Source: Archaeoglobales archaeon (GTDB lineage Archaea > Halobacteriota > Archaeoglobi > Archaeoglobales > Archaeoglobaceae). Taken from it: a stretch of 64,000 nucleotides of DNA. The notes below the pieces were generated by a model. It saw only the letters and a program-made list of their open reading frames with translations. It was not told the DNA's origin and did not search any database. The stretch lies in the NCBI GenBank assembly GCA_029984855.1, contig JARQZL010000056.1, positions 34,237 through 98,236 of the forward strand, given 5' to 3'. Each line of letters starts with the position of its first letter. Positions within the stretch are counted from its first letter, which is position 1. Both the position numbers and the translations under genes were made by a program. Positions 40,982-51,261 of this stretch are shown here, one piece after another.

Positions 40982-42943
40982 ATGAAGGAGTCGAAGGTGA
41001 TAGAGAGTTTACTTAAGGTGGGAGAGGCATATGAACCTCCTGCCAGTTTCAGAGAGAAGGCATGGGTTAAGGATGATAGTGTGTACAGAAAAGCGGAGGA
41101 GAACTTTATTGCTTTCTGGGATGAGATAGCAAAGACGGAAGTTGACTGGTTTGAGCCGTACGAGAGAGTTCTCGACGATAGCAACGCCCCTTTTTACAAG
41201 TGGTTCGTTGGTGGGAAGATAAACATAACGTACAACTGCCTTGACAGGCAAGTCAACAGTCCAAGAAAGAACAAAGTTGCGATAATCTGGCAGGGTGAGC
41301 CAGAGGAGGATAAGCGAATTATAACGTACTACGAGCTTTATAGAAGAGTTTGCAGGTTTGCAAACGCTTTGAAGAAGCTTGGAGTTAAGAAGGGAGATAG
41401 AGTAACGATTTACATGGGAATGGTTCCTGAATTGCCTGTTGCGATGCTCGCATGCGCTCGTATTGGAGCAATTCACAGCGTGGTTTTTGGAGGTTTCTCA
41501 GCAACTGCGTTGCGTGACAGGATAAACGATGCTCAGGCGAAGATAGTCGTGACAATGGACGGTTTTTACAGGAGGGGCAAGGTCATCAATGCAAAGTCTA
41601 TAGTTGATGAGGCACTCGAAGAAGCGCCAAGCGTTCAGAATGTCGTTGTGTTGAAGAGAGCAGGAAACAACATCGAGATGGCTGAGGGCAGAGACCTCTG
41701 GTGGCATGAACTGCAGTATGGTGTTAGGACAGAATGCACGCCCGAAGTTGTTGATAGCGAGCACCCGTTGTTCATCCTGTACACATCTGGTACTACAGGC
41801 AAGCCCAAGGGTGTTCTTCATGTGCATGGTGGATACAACGTTGGCACCCATATAACAACAAAGTGGGTATTTGACTTGAAGGATGAAGACATATTCTGGT
41901 GTACCGCTGACATAGGCTGGATTACCGGGCACAGTTATATAGTCTACGGGCCACTGTCCGTTGGAGCAACTGTTTTGATGTATGAAGGCGCTCCTGACTA
42001 CCCGCAGCCCGACAGGTGGTGGAGCATAATCGAGCGTTACGGAGTTACTGTTTTCTACACAGCTCCAACTGCAATTCGCTTCTTCATGAGGCTTGGGGAA
42101 GAATGGCCGAAGAAGCATGATTTGAGCACATTAAGGCTGCTCGGAACTGTTGGTGAGCCAATAAATCCGGAGGCGTGGAAGTGGTACTACAGGTACATAG
42201 GCAATGAACGCTGCCCGATCGTTGATACATGGTGGCAGACAGAAACAGGCATCATACTCATAACCCCCTTACCGGGTGTAACAAAGCTCAAGCCAGGCTC
42301 TGCAACGCTACCCTTCCCGGGCATTGCTGCTGAAGTTTACGATGATGATGGCAATCCTGTTCCACCAAACACGGGAGGGAAGCTGGTAATAACAAGGCCG
42401 TGGCCAGCAATGCTAAGGACGCTGTGGGGCAACCCGGAGCGCTATGTCAAGCAGTACTGGAGCGCTTACAAGGGTAGGCTTGTGTACTTTACCGGCGATG
42501 GGGCAAGAAAGGACGAGGATGGATATTTCTGGGTGATAGGCAGGATCGATGATGTCCTCAATGTGAGTGGCCACAGAATTGGCACTGCCGAACTTGAAAG
42601 CGCCCTCGTTGCGCATAAAGCTGTAAGTGAGGCAGCGGTTATAGGCAAGCCTCATGAGGTTAAGGGAGAAGTACCAGTGGCGTTTGTCGTTCTTAAGGCT
42701 GGAATTGAACCTGGAAGAGACCTGAAGAAGGAGCTTAAAGAGTGGGTCAGAAAGGAGATCGGCCCAATTGCAACGCCTGAGGAAATTCACTTTCTGGATA
42801 AGCTGCCGAAAACAAGGAGTGGGAAGATAATGCGCAGAATTCTGCGCTCCCTTGAGAAGGGAGAAGCCGTAGGCGATATCACAACGCTTGAAGACGAAAC
42901 AGCTGTTGAGGAGGCGAAGAAGAAGGTAGCTGAGGAGGAATAA
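40982..42943 (+). CDS. acs: Acetyl-CoA synthetase, AMP-forming
   Basis: 653 residues, full length. [19 protein letters not shown] at the N-terminus, the AMP-binding P-loop [15 protein letters not shown] (about residue 262), [33 protein letters not shown] and the C-terminal [13 protein letters not shown] with the catalytic, acetylatable lysine. It activates acetate to acetyl-CoA. A SatP-type acetate transporter gene follows, so this is an acetate uptake and activation module feeding the oxidative acetyl-CoA pathway. Confidence 0.95.
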   Translation: MKESKVIESLLKVGEAYEPPASFREKAWVKDDSVYRKAEENFIAFWDEIAKTEVDWFEPYERVLDDSNAPFYKWFVGGKINITYNCLDRQVNSPRKNKVAIIWQGEPEEDKRIITYYELYRRVCRFANALKKLGVKKGDRVTIYMGMVPELPVAMLACARIGAIHSVVFGGFSATALRDRINDAQAKIVVTMDGFYRRGKVINAKSIVDEALEEAPSVQNVVVLKRAGNNIEMAEGRDLWWHELQYGVRTECTPEVVDSEHPLFILYTSGTTGKPKGVLHVHGGYNVGTHITTKWVFDLKDEDIFWCTADIGWITGHSYIVYGPLSVGATVLMYEGAPDYPQPDRWWSIIERYGVTVFYTAPTAIRFFMRLGEEWPKKHDLSTLRLLGTVGEPINPEAWKWYYRYIGNERCPIVDTWWQTETGIILITPLPGVTKLKPGSATLPFPGIAAEVYDDDGNPVPPNTGGKLVITRPWPAMLRTLWGNPERYVKQYWSAYKGRLVYFTGDGARKDEDGYFWVIGRIDDVLNVSGHRIGTAELESALVAHKAVSEAAVIGKPHEVKGEVPVAFVVLKAGIEPGRDLKKELKEWVRKEIGPIATPEEIHFLDKLPKTRSGKIMRRILRSLEKGEAVGDITTLEDETAVEEAKKKVAEEE

Positions 42944-43010
42944 TCTCAATTTTAATCTTTTAAAATTTTGAATATAAGAGACACTTGGCTTGGAAAGTGG
43001 AGGTGAAAGC

Positions 43011-43556
43011 GTGGAAAAAAATGAGTGGGCAAATCCTGCAATCGTTGGACTAATGGGCTTTGCTTTAACAACGATGGCAACAGGACTGCATGTTGCTGGT
43101 CTCTGGAATGCGATTCCGACGCTTGCTCTTGCCCTTGCTTTTGGTGGGACTGCTCAATTTGTTGCAGGAATTGTTGATCTCAGGAGAAATAACATCTTTG
43201 GTGGGACTGCATTCACATCCTACGGTGCATTCTGGTGGGCAGTATTCATTAAAGATGTTGTACTGCCAGCATTCGGGTTTACAGCATCTCCAATGGACAA
43301 TGTCGGCTTTGCGTTAGTCTGGTTCATGTTTACATTCGCTCTGCTAATAGCAGCAACCAAGCTCGGGAAGTTACTTACACTGCTATTCCTTTTGCTGTGG
43401 GTGGCCTTTGGGTTGCTGATAGCTCTGCCTCTCGGGCTTGTACCTGCGGTGCCTACAGGATGGGAGATATTCGTCACGGGACTTGTTGCATGGTATATAG
43501 CCATGGCAGAACTTGCTAATGCTGTGTTTGAAAGACAAGTGCTGCCAATGGCTTAA
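43011..43556 (+). CDS. satP: GPR1/FUN34/YaaH-type acetate transporter
   Basis: The start is the GTG at 43011 with GGAGGTG 5 nt upstream, giving 181 residues; the track's TTG at 42990 has no ribosome site. Six membrane spans. The family signature NPAIVGLMGFALTTM is at the N-terminus, and GGTAQFVAGIVDLRRNNIFG and FTSYGAFWWAVF follow. These proteins move acetate or succinate, often with protons. Its place right after acs supports acetate as the substrate. Confidence 0.87.
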   Translation: MEKNEWANPAIVGLMGFALTTMATGLHVAGLWNAIPTLALALAFGGTAQFVAGIVDLRRNNIFGGTAFTSYGAFWWAVFIKDVVLPAFGFTASPMDNVGFALVWFMFTFALLIAATKLGKLLTLLFLLLWVAFGLLIALPLGLVPAVPTGWEIFVTGLVAWYIAMAELANAVFERQVLPMA

Positions 43557-43640
43557 ATTTCTTATTTTTCTATTTTCTTAAAGATTCTTAAAGAATATTC
43601 AACAGAAAAATACTTTTACCCACTTGCTTGAAATGCAAAA

Positions 43641-44729
43641 ATGTACGTGTCTCCAGAACCGGTGCCACACATTGCACTCTGCCTTTTTACAATCTTCCTC
43701 ATGGTGCTGGTTCTGCCATTCAAAATTAAGAGAATTGAAGAAAATCTCGAGCTGTTCTTTCTTTTAATGGGAATACTCGCCGTAACTGCATCCGGTCTCT
43801 GGGATTTTGAGGTTGTAGAGGAAGCGTTGAGGGATCCTGTAAGTATAGGAGGGCTGCCCGTTGGAATATTCCAGGTTGTGCTCTTCGCGGGTATAGCCAT
43901 ATACATGTTCAACCGTCAGATATACGGCGTGATTGTGGGGGCTATGAACAGGTTCGGTCTTAAAATCTTCGTTTTTCTGCTAATTTTCCTGCTCAGCCTT
44001 GTATCGAGCGTGATATCGGTAATAGTAACCGCCGTCATACTCTCAGAAATAATTGCCGTAATGCCTGTTGAGAGGGACAGGAAGATAAAGATAACGGTGA
44101 TTGCCTGCTTTGCTGTTGGACTCGGTGCAGCCTTAACTCCAGTTGGTGAACCCCTGTCCACAATAACAGTATCCAAGCTGAAGGGGGAGCCGTACAATGC
44201 AGACTTCTTCTTCCTCTTCGATCTTCTGGCTTTTTACATAGTTCCGGGAATAACCGTTCTTGCCTTTTTAGGAGCATCTACTGCAGGAAAGTCTGAAGAC
44301 AGTGCAAAAATTCCTGAATATGCAGAAAGCCTGAGATTTGTTATTTTAAGAGCCATCAGAGTTTACATGTTCGTCGCAGCTCTGGTTCTGCTTGGGAGAG
44401 GATTAACACCCCTTGTTATATGGTACTTCACGAAGATTCCTCCTCAAATACTGTACTGGGTAAACATGATTTCTGCAGTGCTGGACAACGCAACGCTCGC
44501 AGCAGCAGAGATAGCACCCCAGCTCAGCTTGATGCAGATAAAGAGTGCTCTTATTGGCCTGCTCATCTCGGGAGGTATGCTCATACCCGGAAACATACCA
44601 AACATAGTTGCAGCGGGAAGGCTTAGAATTACGAGCAAGGAGTGGGCCCACATCGGAGTTCCCATTGGCCTTATAATGATGGCAGCGTACTTCATCATTC
44701 TGATTGTAGAGGGGCTTGCACACATCTGA
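43641..44729 (+). CDS. DUF1646 family ion transporter-like membrane protein
   Basis: 362 residues with about 11 membrane spans. It belongs by pattern to DUF1646 in the ion transporter superfamily: VSSVISVIVTAVILSEIIAV, FAVGLGAALTPVGEPLSTIT and AVLDNATLAAAEIAPQLSLM resemble the discontinuous-helix motifs of Na+/H+ or anion carriers. The substrate is unknown. It lies 85 bp after the acetate transporter on the same strand, and could balance ions during acetate uptake, but this is only inference from position. Confidence 0.78.
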   Translation: MYVSPEPVPHIALCLFTIFLMVLVLPFKIKRIEENLELFFLLMGILAVTASGLWDFEVVEEALRDPVSIGGLPVGIFQVVLFAGIAIYMFNRQIYGVIVGAMNRFGLKIFVFLLIFLLSLVSSVISVIVTAVILSEIIAVMPVERDRKIKITVIACFAVGLGAALTPVGEPLSTITVSKLKGEPYNADFFFLFDLLAFYIVPGITVLAFLGASTAGKSEDSAKIPEYAESLRFVILRAIRVYMFVAALVLLGRGLTPLVIWYFTKIPPQILYWVNMISAVLDNATLAAAEIAPQLSLMQIKSALIGLLISGGMLIPGNIPNIVAAGRLRITSKEWAHIGVPIGLIMMAAYFIILIVEGLAHI

Positions 44730-44778
44730 TAGCATTGCAGTACATTTTTAAAACCATTCAACAAACAACCAGATTACA

Positions 44779-47472
44779 ATGCTTTCACAGCCAGTCCTCG
44801 AAGCTCTGAATAACGTGGGAATTGAAAAGCTCAGTAAGCTGCAGGAGGAGGCAGCGAAGCGAATACTTGAAGGAAGGAATCTGCTCATAATAGCTCCAAC
44901 GGGATCGGGAAAGACAGAAGCGGCTATAATCCCCATTCTGCAGAGAATGGTTGAGGAAAGGCCAGATGGTATTGCCCTTTTGTACATAACCCCCCTGAGG
45001 GCTTTGAACAGGGACATGCTTCGCAGATTGAAGGCAATCGCCGAAAACCTCGGCTTTAAAATTGCGGTGAGACATGGCGATACGAGCCAGTCTGAGCGAT
45101 ACAGGCAATCAAAAAAGCCGCCCCACATCCTTGTAACAACACCTGAAACCCTGCAGATTCTTTTCCTCGGAAAAAATCTCAGAAAGGCTATTAAGAACAT
45201 CAGGTATGTTGTGGTTGATGAGGTTCACGAGCTTGCAGACAGCGAGAGAGGAGTTCAGCTCAGTGTTGCCCTCGAAAGACTCAGAGAGATTTCAAGATTC
45301 CAGATAATTGGCCTTTCGGCAACTGTGAGCAATCCAGAGAGTGTTGCAGCTTTTCTTGGCAGAAATGTTGAGGTAGTTGTGGGGGGAGAGGAGAAGGCGT
45401 ACGAGTACGAAGTTGTGAGGCCTGAAATGTGTGAGGAAGATAGCAAACTTGCGGAAGAGCTGTTCGTCGATGCTGAAATAGCGGCACAGCTCAGGTTTTT
45501 AAAGGAGATTGTTGAAAAAAGCTTCTCCGCTTTAATATTCGTCAACACCCGCCAGACAGCCGAAGCCCTCGGTTTAAAGCTGAAAAAGCTGTTGAACGTT
45601 GAAGTGCACCACGGCTCTTTATCAAAGGAGGCAAGGATTGAGAGTGAGAGCAAGTTTGCAAGAGGAGAACTTAAGGCCCTGATATGCACGTCTTCGATGG
45701 AGCTGGGTATAGACATAGGCCATGTGGATGTTGTGGTTCAGTACAACAGCCCGAGGCAGGTATCAAGACTCATCCAGAGGGTTGGCAGGAGCGGACATAG
45801 GGCAGGCAGGATTTCGAAGGGATGTATAGTAGCATCGAGCTTCGATGAAATCCTCGAGTCATGGGTAATAACCAAGAGGGCTGAAGATGGACTCATTGAG
45901 AAGGAGAAGATACATACAATGAGTCTGGACACACTCGCAAATCAGATAGCTGCAATAGCCTTGGAATACGGCCGTATTAAGGCGGAAAAAGTTTACTCGA
46001 TTATAAGGCGTGCTTACCCGTACAGAGCTTTGAGCTACGAGAAATTCATAGAAATTTGCGAGTTCATGAACGGAAAAGTGATTGTCTTTGATAACGGGGA
46101 AATAGTGCCCCTGAGAAAGACGAGGATGTACTTCTACGACAACATATCGATGATTCCCGATGAAAAGCACTACAGAGTTGTTGACATCACCACTGGCAAG
46201 AGCATAGGCACGCTTGATGAAAGCTTCCTCTCAACATTCAGTGGCGAGGTATTTGCGATGAAAGGTGAGCTGTGGAGAGTGGTCTCTGTTGATGACGTGG
46301 TAAAGGTTGAACCGGTCGCAAGAGAAGGAGACATTCCGTCATGGGCTGGCGAGGAAATCCCTGTGCCGTACGAAGTTGCCCAGGATGTTGGCCTTCTCCG
46401 CTTATGGATTGCGAACATACTCATGAATGAGGGGAGAGAAGAAGCAATCAAAGCTCTCATGGAGAAGTTCAGGACGAACAGAGCAGCATGCATTGAAGTT
46501 GTTAATTTAATAGAGAAACACATTCAGAACTTTGAGGTTCCCTCTCACGCTCACGTAACTGTAGAGTCCTCTGGAGGCATGACCGTTATAAACGCATGCT
46601 TCGGACACATGGTTAATGAAGCTCTTGGAAGAATCGTGGCAATGCTTCTCTCGGCAAGGAAGGGCCGCAATGTAGCGGTTGAAATAGACCCATACAGAAT
46701 AAAGCTTTCTCCAGCAAGAGCTGAAGAAGTCAAAGAAGTTCTTCTCTCAATTGATGGCGATGCTGTGGAGTGGCTCGCCGAAAGAGCCCTGATTGATACA
46801 AAACTCCTTCAGTGGAAGGTAATAAACGCTGCAAGGAAGTTCGGATTCATCAGCAGGGACATGGATCTGAGTAAAATTAACCTGAGAAACCTTGTTCTGA
46901 GGTTGAGGGATACACCGATATACAGGGAAGCTGTTAGAGAGATATTTGTCGAGAGGTTTGACGTTGAAAGATTGAGGGAGATAATTCCAATGCTTGGCAA
47001 CGAAATTTGCATCACAACCTACGATAATCTTAGCCCGATCTCTCTCGTTTCGAGGCAGCAGGCTTTCGATTTACTCATGCCCGGAAAACCAACAGAAGCA
47101 ATTCTTGCAGTATTCAAGAAAAGGCTTGATGAGGAGCTCTGCATACTCCACTGCCTGAACTGCGGATGCACAATACGTGAAAAGGTTGGCAGCATACATG
47201 AAACAAAGTGTATAAGGTGCGGTTCAAGACTCGTTGCATGCATAAATGCAAGGAGGAGCGTTGAGGAGTTTAAAAAAGAGGAACTCTTCAGGATTGCAAA
47301 TCTTGTTATGAGCTATGGTAAGAGGGCTGTTTATGCAATGAACACTCACGGTGTTGGAGCGGAAAATGCAGCGAGAATTCTCTCCAAGTATTATGCGAGT
47401 GAGAAGGACTTCCTCCTTGAGCTACTCGAGGCTGAAAAGAGGTACATAAGAACGAGGAAGTTCTGGGATTGA
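44779..47472 (+). CDS. Lhr-type DEAD/DEAH superfamily 2 helicase
   Basis: 897 residues. Walker A APTGSGKTE (about residues 39-47), VVDEVHELADSERG (DEVH box), GLSATVSNPE (motif III), ICTSSMELGIDIGHVDVVVQ and RLIQRVGRSGHR (motif VI). After the helicase core come the winged helix and a Lhr-core C-terminal domain (VAVEIDPYRIKLSP). A late zinc-like CLNCGCTIREK...CIRCGSRL ends the protein. Lhr-family enzymes are 3'-5' helicases in DNA repair. TTTTAAAACC about 27 nt upstream is the likely TATA box. Confidence 0.9.
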   Translation: MLSQPVLEALNNVGIEKLSKLQEEAAKRILEGRNLLIIAPTGSGKTEAAIIPILQRMVEERPDGIALLYITPLRALNRDMLRRLKAIAENLGFKIAVRHGDTSQSERYRQSKKPPHILVTTPETLQILFLGKNLRKAIKNIRYVVVDEVHELADSERGVQLSVALERLREISRFQIIGLSATVSNPESVAAFLGRNVEVVVGGEEKAYEYEVVRPEMCEEDSKLAEELFVDAEIAAQLRFLKEIVEKSFSALIFVNTRQTAEALGLKLKKLLNVEVHHGSLSKEARIESESKFARGELKALICTSSMELGIDIGHVDVVVQYNSPRQVSRLIQRVGRSGHRAGRISKGCIVASSFDEILESWVITKRAEDGLIEKEKIHTMSLDTLANQIAAIALEYGRIKAEKVYSIIRRAYPYRALSYEKFIEICEFMNGKVIVFDNGEIVPLRKTRMYFYDNISMIPDEKHYRVVDITTGKSIGTLDESFLSTFSGEVFAMKGELWRVVSVDDVVKVEPVAREGDIPSWAGEEIPVPYEVAQDVGLLRLWIANILMNEGREEAIKALMEKFRTNRAACIEVVNLIEKHIQNFEVPSHAHVTVESSGGMTVINACFGHMVNEALGRIVAMLLSARKGRNVAVEIDPYRIKLSPARAEEVKEVLLSIDGDAVEWLAERALIDTKLLQWKVINAARKFGFISRDMDLSKINLRNLVLRLRDTPIYREAVREIFVERFDVERLREIIPMLGNEICITTYDNLSPISLVSRQQAFDLLMPGKPTEAILAVFKKRLDEELCILHCLNCGCTIREKVGSIHETKCIRCGSRLVACINARRSVEEFKKEELFRIANLVMSYGKRAVYAMNTHGVGAENAARILSKYYASEKDFLLELLEAEKRYIRTRKFWD

Positions 47473-47528
47473 ATTGTTAAGAAACAATTACACGACAAGC
47501 TTTAATATTCATCATTCCTGATTCTTTT

Positions 47529-48818
47529 ATGAACGTCGCTGTTGTTGGCGGTGGTGCAGCAGGCATGACTGCTGCTTCGAGAGTTAGAGCATTAAAACCC
47601 GAGTGGAAGGTATCGGTTTTTGAAGCTTCGAACTTCGTGAGCCACGCTCCGTGCGGAATTCCTTATGCAGTTGCGGGGATTACCGATATCAGCAATCTGA
47701 TGTACTATCCTCCGGAATTCTTCGTTGAGAAGAGGGGGATCGACCTGCACATCAACACAAGAGTTGTTGAGGCGGGTTATGGCTATCTGCTTGTCCGGGA
47801 GAATGGAAAGGAGAGAAAATACAATTGGGACATGCTCGTACTCGCAACAGGAGCTTCACCAGTTATTCCCAGAATAGACGGCGTGGGGCTTGATAATATA
47901 TTCACTGTAGATATACCCCCAGATGCTGAGAGGATAATGAAAGCAAAAGGAGAGAATGTGGTAATTATTGGTTCGGGATACGTTAGCCTTGAGATGGCAG
48001 AAGCCCTGTCGAGCAGGAATGTTACAGTAATCATGCGCCATCGTCCGCTGCCTGGCTTTGATGATGAGATTGCAGACATTGTGAGAAAAGTGGTAGAAGG
48101 CAAGGTCAACCTGAGAATGGGCGAAACCGTAGAAGCCTTTGAAGGCAATGGCAGCGTTGAGAAAGTGATTACAAACAGGGGGGAGTACAAAGCGGATTTT
48201 GTGATACTGGCCGTGGGTGCGAGGCCAAATATCGAACTGGCAAAGCAGCTCGGTGTGAAAATTGGCGAGACGGGAGCAATAGAAGTTGACAGGCATATGA
48301 GGACGAACATAGACGAGGTGTTTGCTGCTGGAGACTGTGCAGAAACTGTAAACCCTGTTACCGGAAGAAAGGCATGGATTCCGCTCGCTCCGGTAGCCAA
48401 CAAGATGGGATACGTTGCCGGTGTTAATGTGTGTGGAGGAAACATCGAATTTCCTGGAGCTATAAACGCACAGATAGCGAAACTCTACGGTATAGAGATA
48501 GGGAAGGCTGGATTGAGTGAAAGAGAGGCGAAGAAGGAGGGCATAAATGTAACCTCGGTTGTGATAAAATCCCGCTCAACAGCGCATTACTGCGGGAACG
48601 GAGAAATATGGCTAAAAATGGTGGTTGACGAAAGCAGGAGGTTAATTGGTGTGCAGGCTGTAGGGAACGGTGTATTTCCAAGAATTTATGCTGCTGCCAT
48701 TGCAATTCAGAACGGGCTGACTACAAAGGATATTTTCTTCTCTGACCTTCCCTATGCTCCTCCATTCTCACCTGTCTGGGATCCCTTAGTGGTTGCAGCG
48801 AGAAAGCTGAAATTCTGA
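47529..48818 (+). CDS. CoA-disulfide reductase/NAD(P)H oxidase-like flavoprotein
   Basis: 429 residues. FAD motif VAVVGGGAAGMTAASRVRAL, the redox cysteine in HAPCGIPYAVAG (Cys42), NAD(P) motif VIIGSGYVSLEMAEAL, FAAGDCAETVNPVTG and a dimerisation domain ending DLPYAPPFSPVWDPL. Single-cysteine members reduce CoA disulfide, polysulfide or oxygen. In an anaerobic sulfur-metabolising archaeon CoA-disulfide or sulfur reduction is likely. It stands alone between lhr and udg. Confidence 0.88.
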   Translation: MNVAVVGGGAAGMTAASRVRALKPEWKVSVFEASNFVSHAPCGIPYAVAGITDISNLMYYPPEFFVEKRGIDLHINTRVVEAGYGYLLVRENGKERKYNWDMLVLATGASPVIPRIDGVGLDNIFTVDIPPDAERIMKAKGENVVIIGSGYVSLEMAEALSSRNVTVIMRHRPLPGFDDEIADIVRKVVEGKVNLRMGETVEAFEGNGSVEKVITNRGEYKADFVILAVGARPNIELAKQLGVKIGETGAIEVDRHMRTNIDEVFAAGDCAETVNPVTGRKAWIPLAPVANKMGYVAGVNVCGGNIEFPGAINAQIAKLYGIEIGKAGLSEREAKKEGINVTSVVIKSRSTAHYCGNGEIWLKMVVDESRRLIGVQAVGNGVFPRIYAAAIAIQNGLTTKDIFFSDLPYAPPFSPVWDPLVVAARKLKF

Positions 48819-48857
48819 AATGTCAAAGCTTTTATTTTAATGTCCTCAAGGCAGCAC

Positions 48858-49469
48858 ATGGAGAACACGGAAAGCCTTGAAGACATCGAAGCAGAGATAC
48901 GGAAATGCAAAAAGTGTGAGCTCTGGAAAACGAAGACAAACTACGTTCCGGGAGAGGGAAATCCAAGAGCCACACTTGTTTTCATCGGTGAGGCTCCGGG
49001 AAAAGAGGAGGACAGGCAGGGCAGACCCTTTGTTGGCAACGCAGGCAAACTCCTTACAGAAATGATAGAAAAAATAGGACTGAGGAGAGAGGATGTCTTC
49101 ATCGGCAACGTGCTGAAGTGCAGACCTCCAAACAACAGAGACCCTCTGCCAGAAGAGGTCGAAGCATGCAGCATGTACCTCATAAGGCAGCTTGACGCAA
49201 TTAAGCCATCAATAATCGCTTGCCTCGGCAGATATTCTGCATCCTTTCTTTTTAACTATTTTAACATTGAGTTCAGGGGGATAGGCAGGGAGAGAGGCAG
49301 AGTTAAAGAGGTTGAGAGATGGGGAAAAAAGGTGAAACTGGTAGCCCTATATCATCCAGCGGCCGTTCTGTACAGGCCACAGCTCAGAGAAAATCTTGAG
49401 AAAGACTTCAGAATGATTTCAGGGCTGCTTGCACAAAAAAATCATACTCTGTTTGACTTTATGGAGTGA
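48858..49469 (+). CDS. udg: Family 4 uracil-DNA glycosylase
   Basis: The ATG at 48858 is preferred over 48840 because it matches the compact N-terminus of the A. fulgidus enzyme; this gives 203 residues. FeS ligands are CKKC (Cys17, Cys20), Cys88 in VLKCRPPNNRDP and Cys104. The uracil pocket is FIGEAPGKEEDRQGRPFVG, and the catalytic region is LYHPAAVLYRPQLRENLEKD. The C-terminal HTLFDFM resembles a PCNA-binding tail. It removes uracil arising from cytosine deamination, important at high temperature. Confidence 0.94.
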   Translation: MENTESLEDIEAEIRKCKKCELWKTKTNYVPGEGNPRATLVFIGEAPGKEEDRQGRPFVGNAGKLLTEMIEKIGLRREDVFIGNVLKCRPPNNRDPLPEEVEACSMYLIRQLDAIKPSIIACLGRYSASFLFNYFNIEFRGIGRERGRVKEVERWGKKVKLVALYHPAAVLYRPQLRENLEKDFRMISGLLAQKNHTLFDFME

Positions 49470-49480
49470 TTATGACTCAC

Positions 49481-50095
49481 TTACAGCACTTCTGCACCGC
49501 CGAGCAGCTGATTGATGACGTTCATAATAAAACGGGCGTTATCAGCTCTTCTGAAAACCTCATCTGACAGGATATCTGCAGAGAATACAACAAGGCTGCC
49601 TTTTCTCTGTCCGAGTACTATATCTTTGCCCGTTCTGACGGCAAGGTCTCCAAGCATGGCCTTGCAATTCGGATTGCAGTTCAGAATGACCTCCCAGCCA
49701 GAGTACAGGTGGTATGGTTTTTTAGCAGCTATGTACTCCACACCGGTGAAATACTCCTTCCTCCCTTTCATGGATGCTGCGGAAAGCAGAATCTCGTCTC
49801 TGTCAAGCTTGAGTATTTCATCAAGGTAAACACCATGGATGTTCAGCCAGTGCTCCCTTCTTTTTGATTTCACCAAAAGAGCATCCGCATCTGGCTGAGT
49901 TATGAGGGATTTGTATCTGACAAGCCTTGAGACAACAGGGATTTCAGATTCAAAGGGCTCGCGAAGCATGAAAACGACATCGGCCTCGTACTCAAGGCCT
50001 GCCTCCACATTTGATGTAATAACGCTGAAGTCTTGGGCCAGTAGGAGCTCCTCGAGTTCCCTGAATCCGTTTCCGATTACGGCACAGTTAAGCAT
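49481..50095 (-). CDS. Uncharacterised Rossmann-like protein paired with CARF regulator
   Basis: The ATG at 50095 is chosen over the track start, whose extra residues are a chance hydrophobic run; this gives 204 residues. It starts MLNCAVIGNGFRELEELLLA, a nucleotide-type beta-alpha start, and has YEADVVFMLREPFESEIPVV, LVKSKRREHWLNIHG and a final KGSLVVFSADILSDEVFRRA that resembles GATase1-like or DUF4350-type ends. I do not recognise the family. It is 39 bp downstream of a CARF-wHTH regulator on the same strand and is probably co-expressed with it. Confidence 0.55.
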   Translation of the reverse strand: MLNCAVIGNGFRELEELLLAQDFSVITSNVEAGLEYEADVVFMLREPFESEIPVVSRLVRYKSLITQPDADALLVKSKRREHWLNIHGVYLDEILKLDRDEILLSAASMKGRKEYFTGVEYIAAKKPYHLYSGWEVILNCNPNCKAMLGDLAVRTGKDIVLGQRKGSLVVFSADILSDEVFRRADNARFIMNVINQLLGGAEVL

Positions 50096-50134
50096 GCCAG
50101 AAATTAAAATAAAAAGATATAAAAGACTAAGCAA

Positions 50135-50836
50135 TCAGGCTGCCATGAGGGCATAAGCTTTACCGAGATCAGTAAGCCTTATCTTGACGTTTTTACCCTC
50201 CCGGTTCATTTCAACAAGTCCGTCCTGCTCGAGACCCTTGAGATGATAGCTCATTCTCGCCCTCTGAGCCATATATCTCTTCTGGTCTTCAGTCTTGCCC
50301 TCTAAGAGCTCAATTAGCCTGTTTATGGATCCAACTTCTCCGCCCTGCTCTTGGATCGTCTTTACTATCACTATCTTGTCATCACTTATTCTTTTGAGCG
50401 GTGGAATTGGAATCTCCACTATCTTCTCTATACCTGCCTCCTCTCCACCTCTGTACCTGGGCATCGCTATATAGAGTTTCCCTCCTGATAGCTGGGCAGC
50501 GATATAGCAGGCTATACAGAGGGTTCTGGGTGAATCACTTGCGTTGATGAGTATCTCATTGTTCTCATCAAGCTCTCTCTTGATTACCTCCAGCATCCCC
50601 AGAGCCGCTGCATAAACATCAAGCTTATCCACGTATACCTTCTCAACCTCTACAAGCACGTTTAACGTCTTTTCCACCTCATCGGCAGCTTTGTGGATAT
50701 CCTCTTCCCCACTAAGACTCTTATCTTTACCGAGAACCAGATACACTTTCTGAATTGGATATCCGCTTCTTCTTATGCTCTCAAGCAATCTGTCCTTGTT
50801 TAAACCAACTGGCATTATGTGTACTACTTTGGTCAT
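50135..50836 (-). CDS. CARF-like/DUF6293 sensor with winged HTH
   Basis: 233 residues. The N-terminal half is a Rossmann-like sensor (VVHIMPVGLNKDRLLESIRR, ILINASDSPRTLCIACYIAA) that matches the CARF-type fold used to sense nucleotides. The C-terminal half is a winged helix (RMSYHLKGLEQDGLVEMNRE, IRLTDLGKAYALMA). Similar archaeal regulators (DUF6293, Csa3-like) may respond to cyclic oligoadenylates or other nucleotides. There is no CRISPR array or cas gene in the window, so a non-CRISPR or distant role is possible. It shares about 425 bp of upstream DNA with divergent argC. Confidence 0.72.
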   Translation of the reverse strand: MTKVVHIMPVGLNKDRLLESIRRSGYPIQKVYLVLGKDKSLSGEEDIHKAADEVEKTLNVLVEVEKVYVDKLDVYAAALGMLEVIKRELDENNEILINASDSPRTLCIACYIAAQLSGGKLYIAMPRYRGGEEAGIEKIVEIPIPPLKRISDDKIVIVKTIQEQGGEVGSINRLIELLEGKTEDQKRYMAQRARMSYHLKGLEQDGLVEMNREGKNVKIRLTDLGKAYALMAA

Positions 50837-51261
50837 GATGACCCGTGGAATGTCGTAATTAATAAACTTTTCTATGTTTTCAAAAAATTGAAATGGATAA
50901 ACCTATAAAAATGATGATATACAATTCAGACTCACTGAATTCTACATTAATAATATTTGTACCTGAGTCCATATACAGATTTAGGCTCCACTCAAATTAC
51001 CAGTATATTAATCTTTCCATTTTGTTTGTGGTGAATTATTCAATTTCGCAAAACATTTGATAACTTTGAGGAATATAATTCCTATTTATTTTTATTTTGA
51101 TTGCTAATATATTATTGAAGCAAATTAATTAAATCTGAAGTATGCATCTTTTACCACCCCCATTCTATGCAGAAGGGTACAGCCTGAATTAATACTTTCT
51201 CGAACTCTTTGATTAAAACCCTAACCGGAAAAGTTTTTATCAATGGCGAACACGGGCAGAC
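50837..51261. promoter_or_regulatory. AT-rich intergenic region between CARF regulator and argC
   Basis: 425 bp without a credible ORF, very AT-rich from 50880 to 51130. The argC TATA-like AAAAGTTTTTAT ends at 51240, about 25 nt before the ATG (leaderless spacing). Otherwise no repeat, tRNA or conserved element was recognised. Confidence 0.45.
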
